From Variovorax sp. PAMC28562 (lineage in GTDB: Bacteria > Pseudomonadota > Gammaproteobacteria > Burkholderiales > Burkholderiaceae_C): a stretch of DNA of 64,000 bases. Below the pieces are notes generated by a model, which had not been told where the DNA came from, did not search any database, and saw nothing but the letters and a program-made list of their open reading frames with translations. The stretch covers positions 1,995,501 through 2,059,500 of the forward strand of contig NZ_CP060296.1 of the NCBI RefSeq assembly GCF_014303735.1, written 5' to 3'. The position numbers and the translations under genes are program-made. Below are positions 35,842 through 44,573 of the stretch, piece after piece (the stretch's first letter is position 1; every line of letters begins with the position of its first letter).

Positions 35842-38088
35842 TCAGGGCAATTCGCGTGTGCTCGTCGGATCCGCGGTCGGCGGCAGGGCACCGCGCAAGG
35901 GGCTGGGTGCAACCGGCTTGAAGCTCTCGTTCACCAGCGGTGGAGGTATCAGGCGGGTGCCTTCTATGCGGGTGTTGCCCAGCTTCGACGGTGGCAGTTC
36001 GGGCAGCAAAGGTGCCTCGCTCACACCGCGCAGCGCGAGGTTGCTTTCCGGCTGGATCGCGATCTGTTGCGCACGGATCGCGTCGTAGCGGTCGTAGGCA
36101 AAGGCTTCGCTGGCAGCGCCGTCGCGAATCACGACCGGTCGCAGAAAGATCATCAGGTTGGTCTTGTTGCGCGAGCGGGTTTCGCTCTTGAACAGGTTGC
36201 CGATGATCGGAATGTCGCCGGCCAGCGGCACTTTTTCGTTCGAGCGCGAGTAGTCGTCCTGCAGCAGGCCGCCCAACATGACGATGCTGCCGTCTTCGAC
36301 CAGCACGTTGGATTCGATCGAACGCTTGTTGGTGGTCGGGCCATTGATGTCGGTGCGAGTGGCCGGATCGACGTTCGACACTTCCTGAAAGATCGCCAGC
36401 TTGACGGTGCCGTTCTCGTTGATCTGCGGCCGCACGCGCAATGTCAGGCCGACGTCCTTGCGCTCGACCGTGGTGAACGGGTTGATCGTCGAAGTGTTGC
36501 CGTTGGTGCTCGCGTATTGACCCGTCACGAAAGGTACGTTTTGGCCGATCACGATCTTGGCTTCCTCGTTGTCGAGTGTCAGCAGGTTGGGCGTGGACAG
36601 CGTGTTGCCTTCGCCGTTGCTTTCAAGAAAGCGCGCCAGAAAGCCGAGCACGTACTTTCCATTGATCTTGTGGCCGATGCCGAAGTTGATGCCGGTAGAA
36701 GGCCGCGTTGCCGCGTTCTTGGTGGCGATGCCTACGGCCAGGTCGATGATGTTTTGACCGCCCAGGCTCGAGTTGGTGCCGAGCACCCCGACGTTTTCTC
36801 CGCTGCCGCCCAGCGCGCTCTGCCATTGCACGCCAAACTCCGCCGCCTTGGTGGCGCTCACTTCGATGATCAGGCTTTCGATCATGACCTGTGCGCGGCG
36901 ACTGTCGAGCTTGTCGACGACCGCACGAATCTGTCGGTATTGCGGCTCTGCCGCTGTGATGATCAGCGAATTGGTCGACGGATCGGCCTGGATCTGGCCG
37001 CCGGTCGACGGCTGGTTGGTGTTGTTGAGCGGCGTGTTGGCGGCCGACGTGCCGGCCTGGGTGGGCTGCACCTGCGACACCGGTTGAATGCCCGTCGCGT
37101 TGGGAAACGACGCACCCGCAGCACTGCCGCCGCGCGCTTCGGTCGACAGCGCAGCCCGCAGCGTGGCGGCCAACTTCACCGCGTCTGAGTTCTTGAGGTA
37201 GATGACGTAGATGTTGCCAGCTGCACCGTTGCCGCTGTCGATGGGCGCGCGGTCGAGCTTGTCGACCAGCGTGCGAACAAGCTGCGCGCGCGCCGGATTC
37301 GCGGCCCGCACGATGATGGCATTGCTGCGCGGTTCGGCCAGCAGCGTGGTGCGAAACGACGCGTCGACCGTGCCGGGCGCCGTACCTTGCGAGCCGGTGC
37401 CTTCGAGCAGTCGCGTGACCAGGGGCACCAGGTCGGTGGCGACCGAATGCTTGAGCGGAATGATGTCGACATCACCGGCGTTCGGCACGTCGAGTGCGGC
37501 CACGATGCGCGCCAGGCGGCGCATGTTCTCGGCATAGTCGGTAATGACCAGCGAGTTGTTGCCTGGGTTCACATTGATCGTGTTGTTGGGCGCGATGAGC
37601 GGGCGCAGCACCGGCAGCAGGTTGGCCGCCGACTCGTAGTTGAGCTTGAAGACCTGCGTGACGATCTGGTTGCCAGAGAGCGTCGAGGTGGCGCTGGTCG
37701 ACGTTGTCACCGCGCTGCTTTGCAGTTTGGCGTCGGCTTCGGGAACGATCTTGTAGAGGCCGTCGGCCTGCACGATCGCAAAGCCCTGCAGTCGCAGTGC
37801 GGCAGCGAACTGGTTGAAGGCGGCGGCCGGCGAGATCGGCCGATCGGTTTGCAGATTGATGGTGCCCTTGACGCGCGGGTCGACCACCACGTCGCGGCCG
37901 GTGACGACGGCCAGCGTGCGCGCTACCGATTCGATTTCGGCGTTGTTGAAGTTGAGCGTGATCGGCTCGCCGCGGCGCGGGCCCGCGACGTCTTGCGCGA
38001 ACGCTGATGGAATGCAAGCCGCTATCAAAATCTGTGCCGCGAGTGCGACCAGACCGATGCGAACGCCATGCGAAGACAAGTGCTTCAT
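35842..38088 (-). CDS. gspD: Type II secretion outer-membrane secretin GspD
   Basis: This 748-residue secretin forms the outer-membrane pore. The signal peptide ends near SAFA|QD (about residue 32). The N0 domain (ITLNFNNAEIESVARTLAVV), N1 (NNTINVNPGNNSLVITD) and later N domains are followed by the secretin barrel from about residue 440, with the closing motif VPLAGDIPIIGNLF. Between N3 and the next part there is a Ser/Asn/Gln-rich loop. An IAAC sequence within the signal region could be read as a lipobox, but cleavage at AFA is more likely. The ATG at 38088 was chosen over a TTG two codons upstream. Confidence 0.94.
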   Translation of the reverse strand: MKHLSSHGVRIGLVALAAQILIAACIPSAFAQDVAGPRRGEPITLNFNNAEIESVARTLAVVTGRDVVVDPRVKGTINLQTDRPISPAAAFNQFAAALRLQGFAIVQADGLYKIVPEADAKLQSSAVTTSTSATSTLSGNQIVTQVFKLNYESAANLLPVLRPLIAPNNTINVNPGNNSLVITDYAENMRRLARIVAALDVPNAGDVDIIPLKHSVATDLVPLVTRLLEGTGSQGTAPGTVDASFRTTLLAEPRSNAIIVRAANPARAQLVRTLVDKLDRAPIDSGNGAAGNIYVIYLKNSDAVKLAATLRAALSTEARGGSAAGASFPNATGIQPVSQVQPTQAGTSAANTPLNNTNQPSTGGQIQADPSTNSLIITAAEPQYRQIRAVVDKLDSRRAQVMIESLIIEVSATKAAEFGVQWQSALGGSGENVGVLGTNSSLGGQNIIDLAVGIATKNAATRPSTGINFGIGHKINGKYVLGFLARFLESNGEGNTLSTPNLLTLDNEEAKIVIGQNVPFVTGQYASTNGNTSTINPFTTVERKDVGLTLRVRPQINENGTVKLAIFQEVSNVDPATRTDINGPTTNKRSIESNVLVEDGSIVMLGGLLQDDYSRSNEKVPLAGDIPIIGNLFKSETRSRNKTNLMIFLRPVVIRDGAASEAFAYDRYDAIRAQQIAIQPESNLALRGVSEAPLLPELPPSKLGNTRIEGTRLIPPPLVNESFKPVAPSPLRGALPPTADPTSTRELP

Positions 38089-38090
38089 GG

Positions 38091-38897
38091 TCAACCCAAA
38101 GTGATGAGCGAACGCGCGCCGCTGCGCCGTCCGATGATGTTCAAAAGATTCGAAAGCGCGTCTTCGCGGCCGGCGGCGGCACTGGCCTCGCCGTCGAAGC
38201 GAAACGCCTTGCCGTTCCAGCGGCCGCTGCCGCTCAATTGCAGACTGCCTTCACGCGTGGTGAGCAGCAACGTCGGTGCCGGACCGCCGTCGAGCAGCAA
38301 CTGGTAGCTGCCCATCGGCCGCAGTGTCGAGAGGCTGGATGAAATGTCGGTGGCCGCCAGCGTGGCGCGGCCAGCCATCGCGAGTCGAGGGCCGTCCCAG
38401 CGCATCGACCAGGCGCGGGTTGTCAGGTCGAGCACGCCTTCGGGCTTGAGCGTGTTCCAGGGCGCGCCGAAGCCGCTCAGAAGCGCCGCGGGCCAGCGCG
38501 ACTGGCCGTCTTGCCAGTCGACCTGCACGCCGTTGGCATGCGGCGCGGCAGTGAAGCGCAACGACTGCGCGGCGCAACAAGGAATGTCGAGCGCACCGGC
38601 GATGGCGTTCCAGCGCGGCCGCAGCGTCCACGCCAGCGTGCCTGGCAGCGAGATCGACTCCGCCCCGCCGCCACCGCTGGAAAACACCACGCCGGCCGTG
38701 CCGTTCCACACCGTGCCGCGTGGGTTGACCAACTCGAGGTGCCCGTTGCTCCACTGCGCCAGGCTGGCGGCCAGCCAGCGGGCCGGTGCGAACAGCGCGA
38801 GGGCCATCGCAATGCCCAGCACCGAACCCAGAAGCGCCCAGCGCCATCCGATGACGGAGGTCTCTGGCGCGAGGATGGAGCGGGGGCGGGTGGCCAT
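38091..38897 (-). CDS. gspN: Type II secretion protein GspN
   Basis: This 268-residue inner-membrane-anchored protein has a single N-terminal helix (about 18-40, WALLGSVLGIAMALALFAPA) and a periplasmic beta-rich domain. The sequence HLELVNPRGTVWNGTAGVVF matches the GspN family. Two adjacent cysteines (about residue 101) occur in IPCCAAQS. The start was placed at the ATG at 38897, 29 bases after the gspM stop. GspN is an optional T2SS component whose role in assembly is not well defined. Only 2 bases separate it from gspD. Confidence 0.85.
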   Translation of the reverse strand: MATRPRSILAPETSVIGWRWALLGSVLGIAMALALFAPARWLAASLAQWSNGHLELVNPRGTVWNGTAGVVFSSGGGGAESISLPGTLAWTLRPRWNAIAGALDIPCCAAQSLRFTAAPHANGVQVDWQDGQSRWPAALLSGFGAPWNTLKPEGVLDLTTRAWSMRWDGPRLAMAGRATLAATDISSSLSTLRPMGSYQLLLDGGPAPTLLLTTREGSLQLSGSGRWNGKAFRFDGEASAAAGREDALSNLLNIIGRRSGARSLITLG

Positions 38898-38926
38898 GGT
38901 GTTGGACGATGCGATCAAAGACGCAA

Positions 38927-39514
38927 TCAGCGTGCCGGAAGGCTCATGACCAGGGTGCCGTCCCAGCGGACTCTGGCTGCTTCTGCAGCCGCGGCTGCAG
39001 AAGCAGCAGCGTTGGGCGATCCGGTCTGGCCGAAAGCTCCCGGCGTGGCGCCACCGCCGCCGGGTGCGCGTGTCAGATGCGCTTCTCGCGGCACGGCGCG
39101 TGCGTTGCTGCGAGCCTGGCCAAACCATTGCGCCAGACCTTCGGCGGGCGCAGCGCGGACCTGCACGGTAACGCCTTCGTTGGCACCGGCAGTCTGCAGT
39201 TGTGCGTTGGCACCGAGGCTTTGGCGGACCGAAGTTTCGAGCGCACGCAACGCGTCGTCCCGGTTGGAACGGGGCTGCGACTGGAGCGCTCGCGCTTGCG
39301 TTTGCAAGGTCGTCATTTGCTGCAGTTGAGCGTCGAGCTGTGCGTGTTCCGCGGGCGCAGAGGCTAGCGTTCGCAGTGCCGGCGCCAGCGCCACCCACCA
39401 AAGCAGCGCCAGCGCGACGACCGTCGCCGCGATGATCACCAGCCGTTGCTCGCGCGGCGGAAGGTCTGGCCACCAGGCTTGCCAGCGTTCGTTGAGGGAA
39501 TCGAACCACGTCAT
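38927..39514 (-). CDS. gspM: Type II secretion protein GspM
   Basis: This 195-residue bitopic inner-membrane protein has a short cytoplasmic N terminus (TWFDSLNERWQAW), one helix at about 24-44 (LVIIAATVVALALLWWVALA) and a periplasmic domain. A Gly/Ala-rich stretch, GGGGATPGAFGQTGSPNAAA, interrupts the C-terminal part. GspM stabilises GspL and links it to the pseudopilus platform. Its ATG overlaps the gspL stop by four bases. Confidence 0.88.
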   Translation of the reverse strand: MTWFDSLNERWQAWWPDLPPREQRLVIIAATVVALALLWWVALAPALRTLASAPAEHAQLDAQLQQMTTLQTQARALQSQPRSNRDDALRALETSVRQSLGANAQLQTAGANEGVTVQVRAAPAEGLAQWFGQARSNARAVPREAHLTRAPGGGGATPGAFGQTGSPNAAASAAAAAEAARVRWDGTLVMSLPAR

Positions 39515-40719
39515 CGGGCCGCCTCCGCTTGCACCAGCAGCAAGTCGCCTTCGAGCCGGGCGCTGTAGCCTCGTGCCGAGAGCGTGGTCGCCAAGCCGTT
39601 TTCGTCGCTCGGCTGCAAGCCCAGGCCGCGCAGCCGGAGTTGTCCGGCGCTGTAGTCGATCGCCGTGGGCACGCGACCCGGCGGCAGGCTGGCTGCCAGT
39701 GCTCCGAGCATTGGTTCGAGGTCGGCGCCGGCCACACCGCCGGTTGCCTGCTGCAGTGCGGAGACTTCGCGCGCCATTTGCAGCGGCGCATCGACCACCA
39801 GTTGCACCGAGGGAAAGGTTTGAGTCAGCACCGTGCGTACCGCGCTGCGCTTGGCATCCAGCGCGCTGCGTTCTTTCCAGGCCCAGGCATTGAGGCCGAA
39901 GAGCTGCGCCATCACAAGCACTACGGCGCCCCATCGGGCAGCTCGCCAGCGCGGTGCACGCAGAAGCGCCTGCGTGATCGATGCGAGCTTTTTGCTGGCG
40001 CGCGCGCGGCCGGTCGAGGCGAGGTCGAACTGGGCCAAGTCCCACGGCGAGTTGCTGGCCTGCATCCAGCGCTCGGCGGGCTTGACGATCGGCACGCGGC
40101 GATTGAAAAGGCCATCGGCCAACTCCGCGACGCCGGGTTCGGCCAGCAACGCGGCGCTCTCCGGCAAGGGCCCGATCAACGCGAGGCTGGCGCTGTCGAG
40201 CGGCAGCACCGACACCCCAGCCGTATCGCAGACGGTGAGTTGCGCCGCGCCGGGTTCGCCGGTTGCAACCAGCATGGCTGCTGCGCCGACCGGCTGCGGG
40301 GTGAATTCAGGAATGATGCGGGCGATGCGCCGGTTGGCGGCTTCTAGCGCCTGCACCCAGCTGCGCAGCCAGATGCGGTTGCAGGCGGCGACCCAGACCG
40401 AGCCGCCCGCGCGCGCGCCGGGCTCCAGCGCGAAGTGGAGAAGCTCGGGCTCGTCGAGCAGCCGGTCTTCGAGCAGGCCGTTGAGCACCGAGCGCAGCCG
40501 TACAGCGCCACTCAGGCTGCCCGGTGGCAGGGTGAGCTGGTGCCACGACAACATCGAGGCCGGCACGCACAGCGTCACTTCATCGCTGGACGGCAGCAGC
40601 GCGGGGAGTGCGCTGCCCTGCGCACGCAGCCGCCGCCCGTCATTCGACCACGCCGCCCACGCCAGTTCAGCGCTGGCCGCGGCGGGTGACAGGGGAGCAA
40701 CAACCAGTAACTGAGGCAT
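39511..40719 (-). CDS. gspL: Type II secretion protein GspL
   Basis: This 402-residue protein has a large cytoplasmic actin-like domain (about 1-235, beginning PQLLVVAPLSPAAASAELAW) that binds GspE, a transmembrane helix at about 255-275 (AVVLVMAQLFGLNAWAW) and a periplasmic ferredoxin-like domain. The size and topology fit GspL, and it is followed by gspM. The 136 bases upstream, to the gspK stop, are the only sizeable gap in the operon and contain a TACAAT box and a short dyad, so an internal promoter is possible. Confidence 0.9.
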   Translation of the reverse strand: MPQLLVVAPLSPAAASAELAWAAWSNDGRRLRAQGSALPALLPSSDEVTLCVPASMLSWHQLTLPPGSLSGAVRLRSVLNGLLEDRLLDEPELLHFALEPGARAGGSVWVAACNRIWLRSWVQALEAANRRIARIIPEFTPQPVGAAAMLVATGEPGAAQLTVCDTAGVSVLPLDSASLALIGPLPESAALLAEPGVAELADGLFNRRVPIVKPAERWMQASNSPWDLAQFDLASTGRARASKKLASITQALLRAPRWRAARWGAVVLVMAQLFGLNAWAWKERSALDAKRSAVRTVLTQTFPSVQLVVDAPLQMAREVSALQQATGGVAGADLEPMLGALAASLPPGRVPTAIDYSAGQLRLRGLGLQPSDENGLATTLSARGYSARLEGDLLLVQAEAAR

Positions 40720-40770
40720 GAATCGGCGTTTGAATCAGGGCGTCTATTGTAGGAGTCGACTGATGGATAT

Positions 40771-40789
40771 CGCTACGAATTTGATAGCG
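40771..40789. repeat. Short dyad in the gspK-gspL gap, possible REP-like element
   Basis: CGCTA-CGAATTTGA-TAGCG is an imperfect-core inverted repeat in the gap between gspL and gspK. Similar GCTATCAAA...TAGC dyads recur in intergenic DNA of Comamonadaceae genomes to my recollection. Only one copy was noticed in this window, so the assignment is tentative; it may simply be an operator. Confidence 0.3.
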
Positions 40790-40855
40790 CCGCCGGCAAC
40801 CATGACGGGCGGTCCAGCTTTTTTTAACTGAGAAAGGTGACAGTGACCGCAGTGT

Positions 40856-42001
40856 TCATGGTTTGCCGGCCACAGCCGTGGCGCCGGCGCCACGTTCGCG
40901 CCATACCAGCTTCACTTCGACGCCATCTCGCTGGAGCAAGGAATGCTCTTCGACATAGGTGCGGTCGATTCGCAGACGGCCTTCGACTTCGAAAAACCGG
41001 GTGCCGACGTCGAACTCCGTATCCTTGAGCTCTGCAGCAACTTGCGGCACCACAGTCCCTGCGTCCGCCACGGTTTTGAACGGGGTCCGCGTACGCTGCG
41101 CTACCAACCGCTTGGCGCCGGCCAAGTCGAGCGTGGGGACGCTCGCGAACAGCGCCTCGGCTGCGGCGGTATTGAGGTTGAGCCGCGTGCCGACCGGCAG
41201 GATCGTCACATAGGGCGAAATCGCGGTCACGGTCGATGGCGACAGGCCAAGCCATACGAGTTGGCCTGTGCGTTGCGGTAAAAGCGGGCCGTTGGGATCG
41301 CTGGTGCCGGTTGCACCTGTGGTGCTCGCGGTGCCACCGCTCGCTGCGGTCGTTCCGGCGCTCCCCGTGCTGCCTGCGACGTTGGCCGTCGCAATGGCTG
41401 CCGTCGCGGCCGCCGCGCCTTGCGTCGTATTGGCGCCGGCAGCCGTCGCCGAAATTGTGGCGGGCGCTGCACGTTGCAGGTTGGCGGTGAGCACCCCTAC
41501 CTCTTGTGCCGGCAGTCCGAGCAGCTCGAACAGCTTTGAAAATGCCGCGACCGACGCCGGGACCGGCTTGCCGCCCGACACCAGGTTCATCACGTTGAGC
41601 TTCGATTGCGCATCGATGATTCGGCCCGACAAAAAGGCGTCGGGCAGCCCTTCGAGCGCATCGCTTGCAATGTTCTTGTCGTCTGCCAGAAAGCTCGAAA
41701 GCCGCGCTTCCTCCAGCGGCACCGCCCACGGTTCGGCGAGCGAGTCGGGGCCACCTGCACGCGCGTCTTCTCGCAGAATGAGGCGCGACCAGTCGAGCGC
41801 GCCGATCAATACCCACGCCGCCTGCACCCGGCTGCGTTCGGCGGCTTCGACTTCGGTGGCGCGCCATTGCTGCCAGAGTGCGGCGGCAGCGAAAGTTGCG
41901 ACCAGCGTCACGGTGAGCATCGCCGCCAGCAGCGCGGCCCCGCGTTGGCGAACCAGCGAGAACGATGCGTGGCGCGAGGCCGAAGTCGAACGGGTTTTCA
42001 T
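40856..42001 (-). CDS. gspK: Type II secretion minor pseudopilin GspK
   Basis: This 381-residue large minor pseudopilin has the prepilin-type N terminus RQRGAALLAAMLTVTLVATF, with cleavage after Gly21. It caps the pseudopilus tip with GspI and GspJ. The helix-hairpin region LNLNTAAAEALFASVP and the IDRTYVEEHSLLQRD tail are typical. Residues about 178-237 are an inserted Ala/Thr/Gly/Ser-rich stretch that breaks the otherwise conserved domain and makes the protein longer than usual. The start at 42001 overlaps the gspJ stop by four bases. Confidence 0.9.
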   Translation of the reverse strand: MKTRSTSASRHASFSLVRQRGAALLAAMLTVTLVATFAAAALWQQWRATEVEAAERSRVQAAWVLIGALDWSRLILREDARAGGPDSLAEPWAVPLEEARLSSFLADDKNIASDALEGLPDAFLSGRIIDAQSKLNVMNLVSGGKPVPASVAAFSKLFELLGLPAQEVGVLTANLQRAAPATISATAAGANTTQGAAAATAAIATANVAGSTGSAGTTAASGGTASTTGATGTSDPNGPLLPQRTGQLVWLGLSPSTVTAISPYVTILPVGTRLNLNTAAAEALFASVPTLDLAGAKRLVAQRTRTPFKTVADAGTVVPQVAAELKDTEFDVGTRFFEVEGRLRIDRTYVEEHSLLQRDGVEVKLVWRERGAGATAVAGKP

Positions 42002-42651
42002 GACTTGGGCACGTTCGCGGTCGGACGAACCCAGTCGCGCACCAGCTGGCCCGCCAGTGCCGGGCCGGGCGGCAAGTCGAGCACCAGCCGGACGCCGTCG
42101 GGCACCGGGTTCTCGGTGCCCAGCGCTTCGCTGGTCACCGCTGCGGTCCACAGGTTGTCGCGAAAGTAAGCGATCTGCCAGTTCTGCAATGGCATCAGCG
42201 CCACATCGGCACCACGGGCATCGCTGCCGCCGCCTTGTGCCCAAGTGGCCGCACGATCCCACGCCAACTGCCACTCCGTGCGCGTCACGAAGGGGGCGGA
42301 TTGCCAACGACGCCAGCGCTGGACGCCATCGGTGTCGCCGCGCACCGTCCATGCGACCACGTACACCACGGGCTGTGCCTGATCGGGGCCGCGCCGCGTC
42401 AGCCGCAGGGTGCGGCCGTCCCAGTCGATCGGATGCGTTTGCGACAGCGCGATCGTTGCGTCGAGATCGGCGCTCCATTGCGACAGCGTGGTCTGCAGTG
42501 TGAGCACGGCGTCGCCGCGCGCGCGGTTTTGTTCGTGCGCGCGGCTCATGCCGTCGAGGCCACGCCAGCTCATGATCGCGAGCAACGCCATCACCGCGAT
42601 GGCGACCATCAGCTCGATGAGCGTGAAGCCTGCGGCGGAAGGTTTGCGCAT
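41998..42651 (-). CDS. gspJ: Type II secretion minor pseudopilin GspJ
   Basis: This 217-residue minor pseudopilin has a prepilin leader KPSAAG|FTLIELMVAIAVMAL with Glu at position +5, the prepilin peptidase and methylation signal. The body (MSWRGLDGMSRAHEQNRARG) is typical of GspJ. It assembles with GspI and GspK at the pseudopilus tip. The ATG overlaps the gspI stop by one base. Confidence 0.92.
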   Translation of the reverse strand: MRKPSAAGFTLIELMVAIAVMALLAIMSWRGLDGMSRAHEQNRARGDAVLTLQTTLSQWSADLDATIALSQTHPIDWDGRTLRLTRRGPDQAQPVVYVVAWTVRGDTDGVQRWRRWQSAPFVTRTEWQLAWDRAATWAQGGGSDARGADVALMPLQNWQIAYFRDNLWTAAVTSEALGTENPVPDGVRLVLDLPPGPALAGQLVRDWVRPTANVPKS

Positions 42652-43028
42652 CAGTACCTCCCGACCACGGTGGACACCCGAAGCACCGTGGCTTCGGTCG
42701 CGTCGCGCACCTGCACGTCGACGCGCCTGAAGTTGGGGTTGAGCGTTTGCGTGGTCGAAACCGTCATGCCGAAACTGGTGTTGGCCTGGGTGCACACGGA
42801 GCCGGCCTCGCCGACGGGCGGCATCACGCGGGCGAGCCGTGCCTTGACGAGTTCGTTCTCTACGCAAAGCTGAGCCAGCAACACGTCGGATTGCCGTTGC
42901 GCATTGCGAGTCAAGGCCATGGTGGCTTGGGTGCCCGCGGCCAGTGCGATGGCGACGATGGCGAGTGCGACCAGCACTTCGATCAGGGTGAAGCCGCGAG
43001 AGCTTCCGTTCGATCGACATGACCTCAT
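42651..43028 (-). CDS. gspI: Type II secretion minor pseudopilin GspI
   Basis: This 125-residue minor pseudopilin has the prepilin sequence SSRG|FTLIEVLVALAIVAIAL and the GspI-type follow-on ALTRNAQRQSDVLLAQLCVENE. It initiates pseudopilus assembly with GspJ. The ATG overlaps the gspH stop by four bases, and all neighbours are pseudopilins, so translation is probably coupled. Confidence 0.92.
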   Translation of the reverse strand: MRSCRSNGSSRGFTLIEVLVALAIVAIALAAGTQATMALTRNAQRQSDVLLAQLCVENELVKARLARVMPPVGEAGSVCTQANTSFGMTVSTTQTLNPNFRRVDVQVRDATEATVLRVSTVVGRY

Positions 43029-43576
43029 GGCGCGCTCACCGAGAAAGGGCGTAGCCCGTCGGTCGCGATGCGCAGCGTGCGCGCCGGTGGACCATCGGCC
43101 GTCAACAAAAGCTGTTGCGCCGCAATGATCGGATCAGGCCCCAGCAGCAAGGCGACCGCGGCGGTGCCATCGGTCGCGACCGGTTGCGCGTGCATGCCGG
43201 TGCTCATCCAGCTGGTCGGCAAGGCGCCCGGCGGCAACCCGTCGAACACGAATGCTTCCGGGCCATTGGGCGTCGGTCGGAAGCGCACTGCGGTGCCACT
43301 GGAACGTGACTGCGCGCGCGCCGATTCGAGCAAGGCCGCAAGCCGTTCGGCTTCGCGGTCGAGCGTGGCCTGGCCCGAATCGCGAAGCGCCAGACCGACA
43401 CCGGCTGTCGCCAGCGCGATGATCGCGATGACGACGATGAGTTCGAGCAAGGTGAAGCCGGTCGCGCGCAGACCGGATCGCTGGCAGCCGATTTGGCCGT
43501 CAGCGCCGCCGTAGCCGCTGTGCAGGTTGCGGCTGTAGCGGCCGCAGCGGCTATTGCCAACTGCCGATGTCGGCAT
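43025..43576 (-). CDS. gspH: Type II secretion pseudopilin GspH
   Basis: This protein of about 183 residues has the prepilin sequence GLRATG|FTLLELIVVIAIIALA and a GspH-type body (DSGQATLDREAERLAALLES). The start is uncertain. The ATG at 43576 overlaps the gspG end by 26 bases and gives a leader of about 40 residues, longer than normal. A non-ATG start closer to the cleavage site cannot be excluded. GspH is a minor pseudopilin added near the tip. Confidence 0.85.
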   Translation of the reverse strand: MPTSAVGNSRCGRYSRNLHSGYGGADGQIGCQRSGLRATGFTLLELIVVIAIIALATAGVGLALRDSGQATLDREAERLAALLESARAQSRSSGTAVRFRPTPNGPEAFVFDGLPPGALPTSWMSTGMHAQPVATDGTAAVALLLGPDPIIAAQQLLLTADGPPARTLRIATDGLRPFSVSAP

Positions 43577-44024
43577 TCTTGCCTTCGCCACCGGGCTGGC
43601 CATCGGCACCGAGCGAGAGCACATCGATTTCGCCCTTGATGCCCGGGTTCATGTACTGGTAGGAGCGGCCCCACGGGTCGTTGGGCAGCTTCTCGACATA
43701 CGGCTTCCAGTTGGGCGCGGCAGGCCCCGCCGTGGGCCTCACCAGCAGCGCCTGCAGCCCTTGTTCGGCCGTCGGGTAGCGCTGGTTGTCCAGGCGATAC
43801 AGCTTGAGCGCCTGCATCAGGTTGTTGACATCGGTCTTGGCCGCCGTGACGCGCGCATCGTCGGCCCGCTCGATCACGTTCGGCACTATCAGCGCCGCCA
43901 GCACGCCGATGATGACCAGCACCACCATCAACTCGATCAGCGTGAATGCACGCTGCAAGAACTGCTGCCGACGGCGCTGCAGATGTCGCACGAAGGAACG
44001 GGGTGAGCGGGTCAAAAAGGTCAT
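43551..44024 (-). CDS. gspG: Type II secretion major pseudopilin GspG
   Basis: This 157-residue major pseudopilin has the prepilin leader QRA|FTLIELMVVLVIIGVLAAL and the diagnostic calcium-binding tail DPWGRSYQYMNPG, LSLGADGQPGGEG. The leader before cleavage is about 26 residues, arginine-rich. The start used is the ATG at 44024. Only 21 bases separate it from the divergent gspC start and no ribosome-binding site is apparent, so the leader region is unusually compact. It is the first gene of the leftward operon. Confidence 0.93.
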   Translation of the reverse strand: MTFLTRSPRSFVRHLQRRRQQFLQRAFTLIELMVVLVIIGVLAALIVPNVIERADDARVTAAKTDVNNLMQALKLYRLDNQRYPTAEQGLQALLVRPTAGPAAPNWKPYVEKLPNDPWGRSYQYMNPGIKGEIDVLSLGADGQPGGEGKNADIGSWQ

Positions 44025-44045
44025 GAGCAATGATAATGCGGCCCC

Positions 44046-44555
44046 ATGGCACTTCCCTACGCTCCCGCCCGTTGGCCCTCCGCGACCGCTACCGTGGTGT
44101 TGTGGGGCGCCGCTGCCGCAAGCATCGTTTTCTGGGGCCTGCGACTCACGGCGCCGGCCGATGCAGCGCCGCCGCCAGCGGTCGGTGGGCCGGCCATTGT
44201 CGCGGTCGATTCGACGACCTTGTCGCGCTTTCTCGGCGGCGTGTCGACCGACCCGGTGGTTACCTCAACCCCCGATGCGGCGAGCCGTTTCGCGCTGCTC
44301 GGCGTCGTGGCCGACACCGATGGTCAGGGCGTGGCGCTGATTGCGGTCGATGGCAAGCCGCCTCGGCCGTTCCGCGTCGGTGGCAGCGTGGGTGGCCGCT
44401 CAGCCGGGGGTTATGTGCTGCAGTCAGTCGGCCCGCGCGCGGCAACGTTAGGCGCAGCCGGTACCGCTGCGCCAGCCTTCACGCTGCAGATGCCGACGCG
44501 CCCGCTCGCCGTGCTGTTGCCGCCGCAAGTGCTCTCGTTGCCAGACGCGAACTGA
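44046..44555 (+). CDS. gspC: Type II secretion protein GspC
   Basis: This 169-residue inner-membrane protein has an N-terminal helix (about 14-34, ATVVLWGAAAASIVFWGL) and a periplasmic homology region (about 80-130, SRFALLGVVADTDGQGVALI and GGSVGGRSAGGYVLQSV). It connects the inner platform to the secretin. No PDZ or coiled-coil domain follows, so it is a short GspC form. It is transcribed away from the rest of the secretion operon and converges with ilvA, the stops being 18 bases apart. Confidence 0.88.
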   Translation: MALPYAPARWPSATATVVLWGAAAASIVFWGLRLTAPADAAPPPAVGGPAIVAVDSTTLSRFLGGVSTDPVVTSTPDAASRFALLGVVADTDGQGVALIAVDGKPPRPFRVGGSVGGRSAGGYVLQSVGPRAATLGAAGTAAPAFTLQMPTRPLAVLLPPQVLSLPDAN

Positions 44556-44573
44556 GCGCTTCCGCGTCTGCTT

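Noticed and set aside
37990-38088. Lipobox-like IAAC in the GspD signal region
   Set aside because: A good signal peptidase I site (AFA before QD) follows a few residues later and the N0 domain begins right after; lipidation of the secretin cannot be supported.
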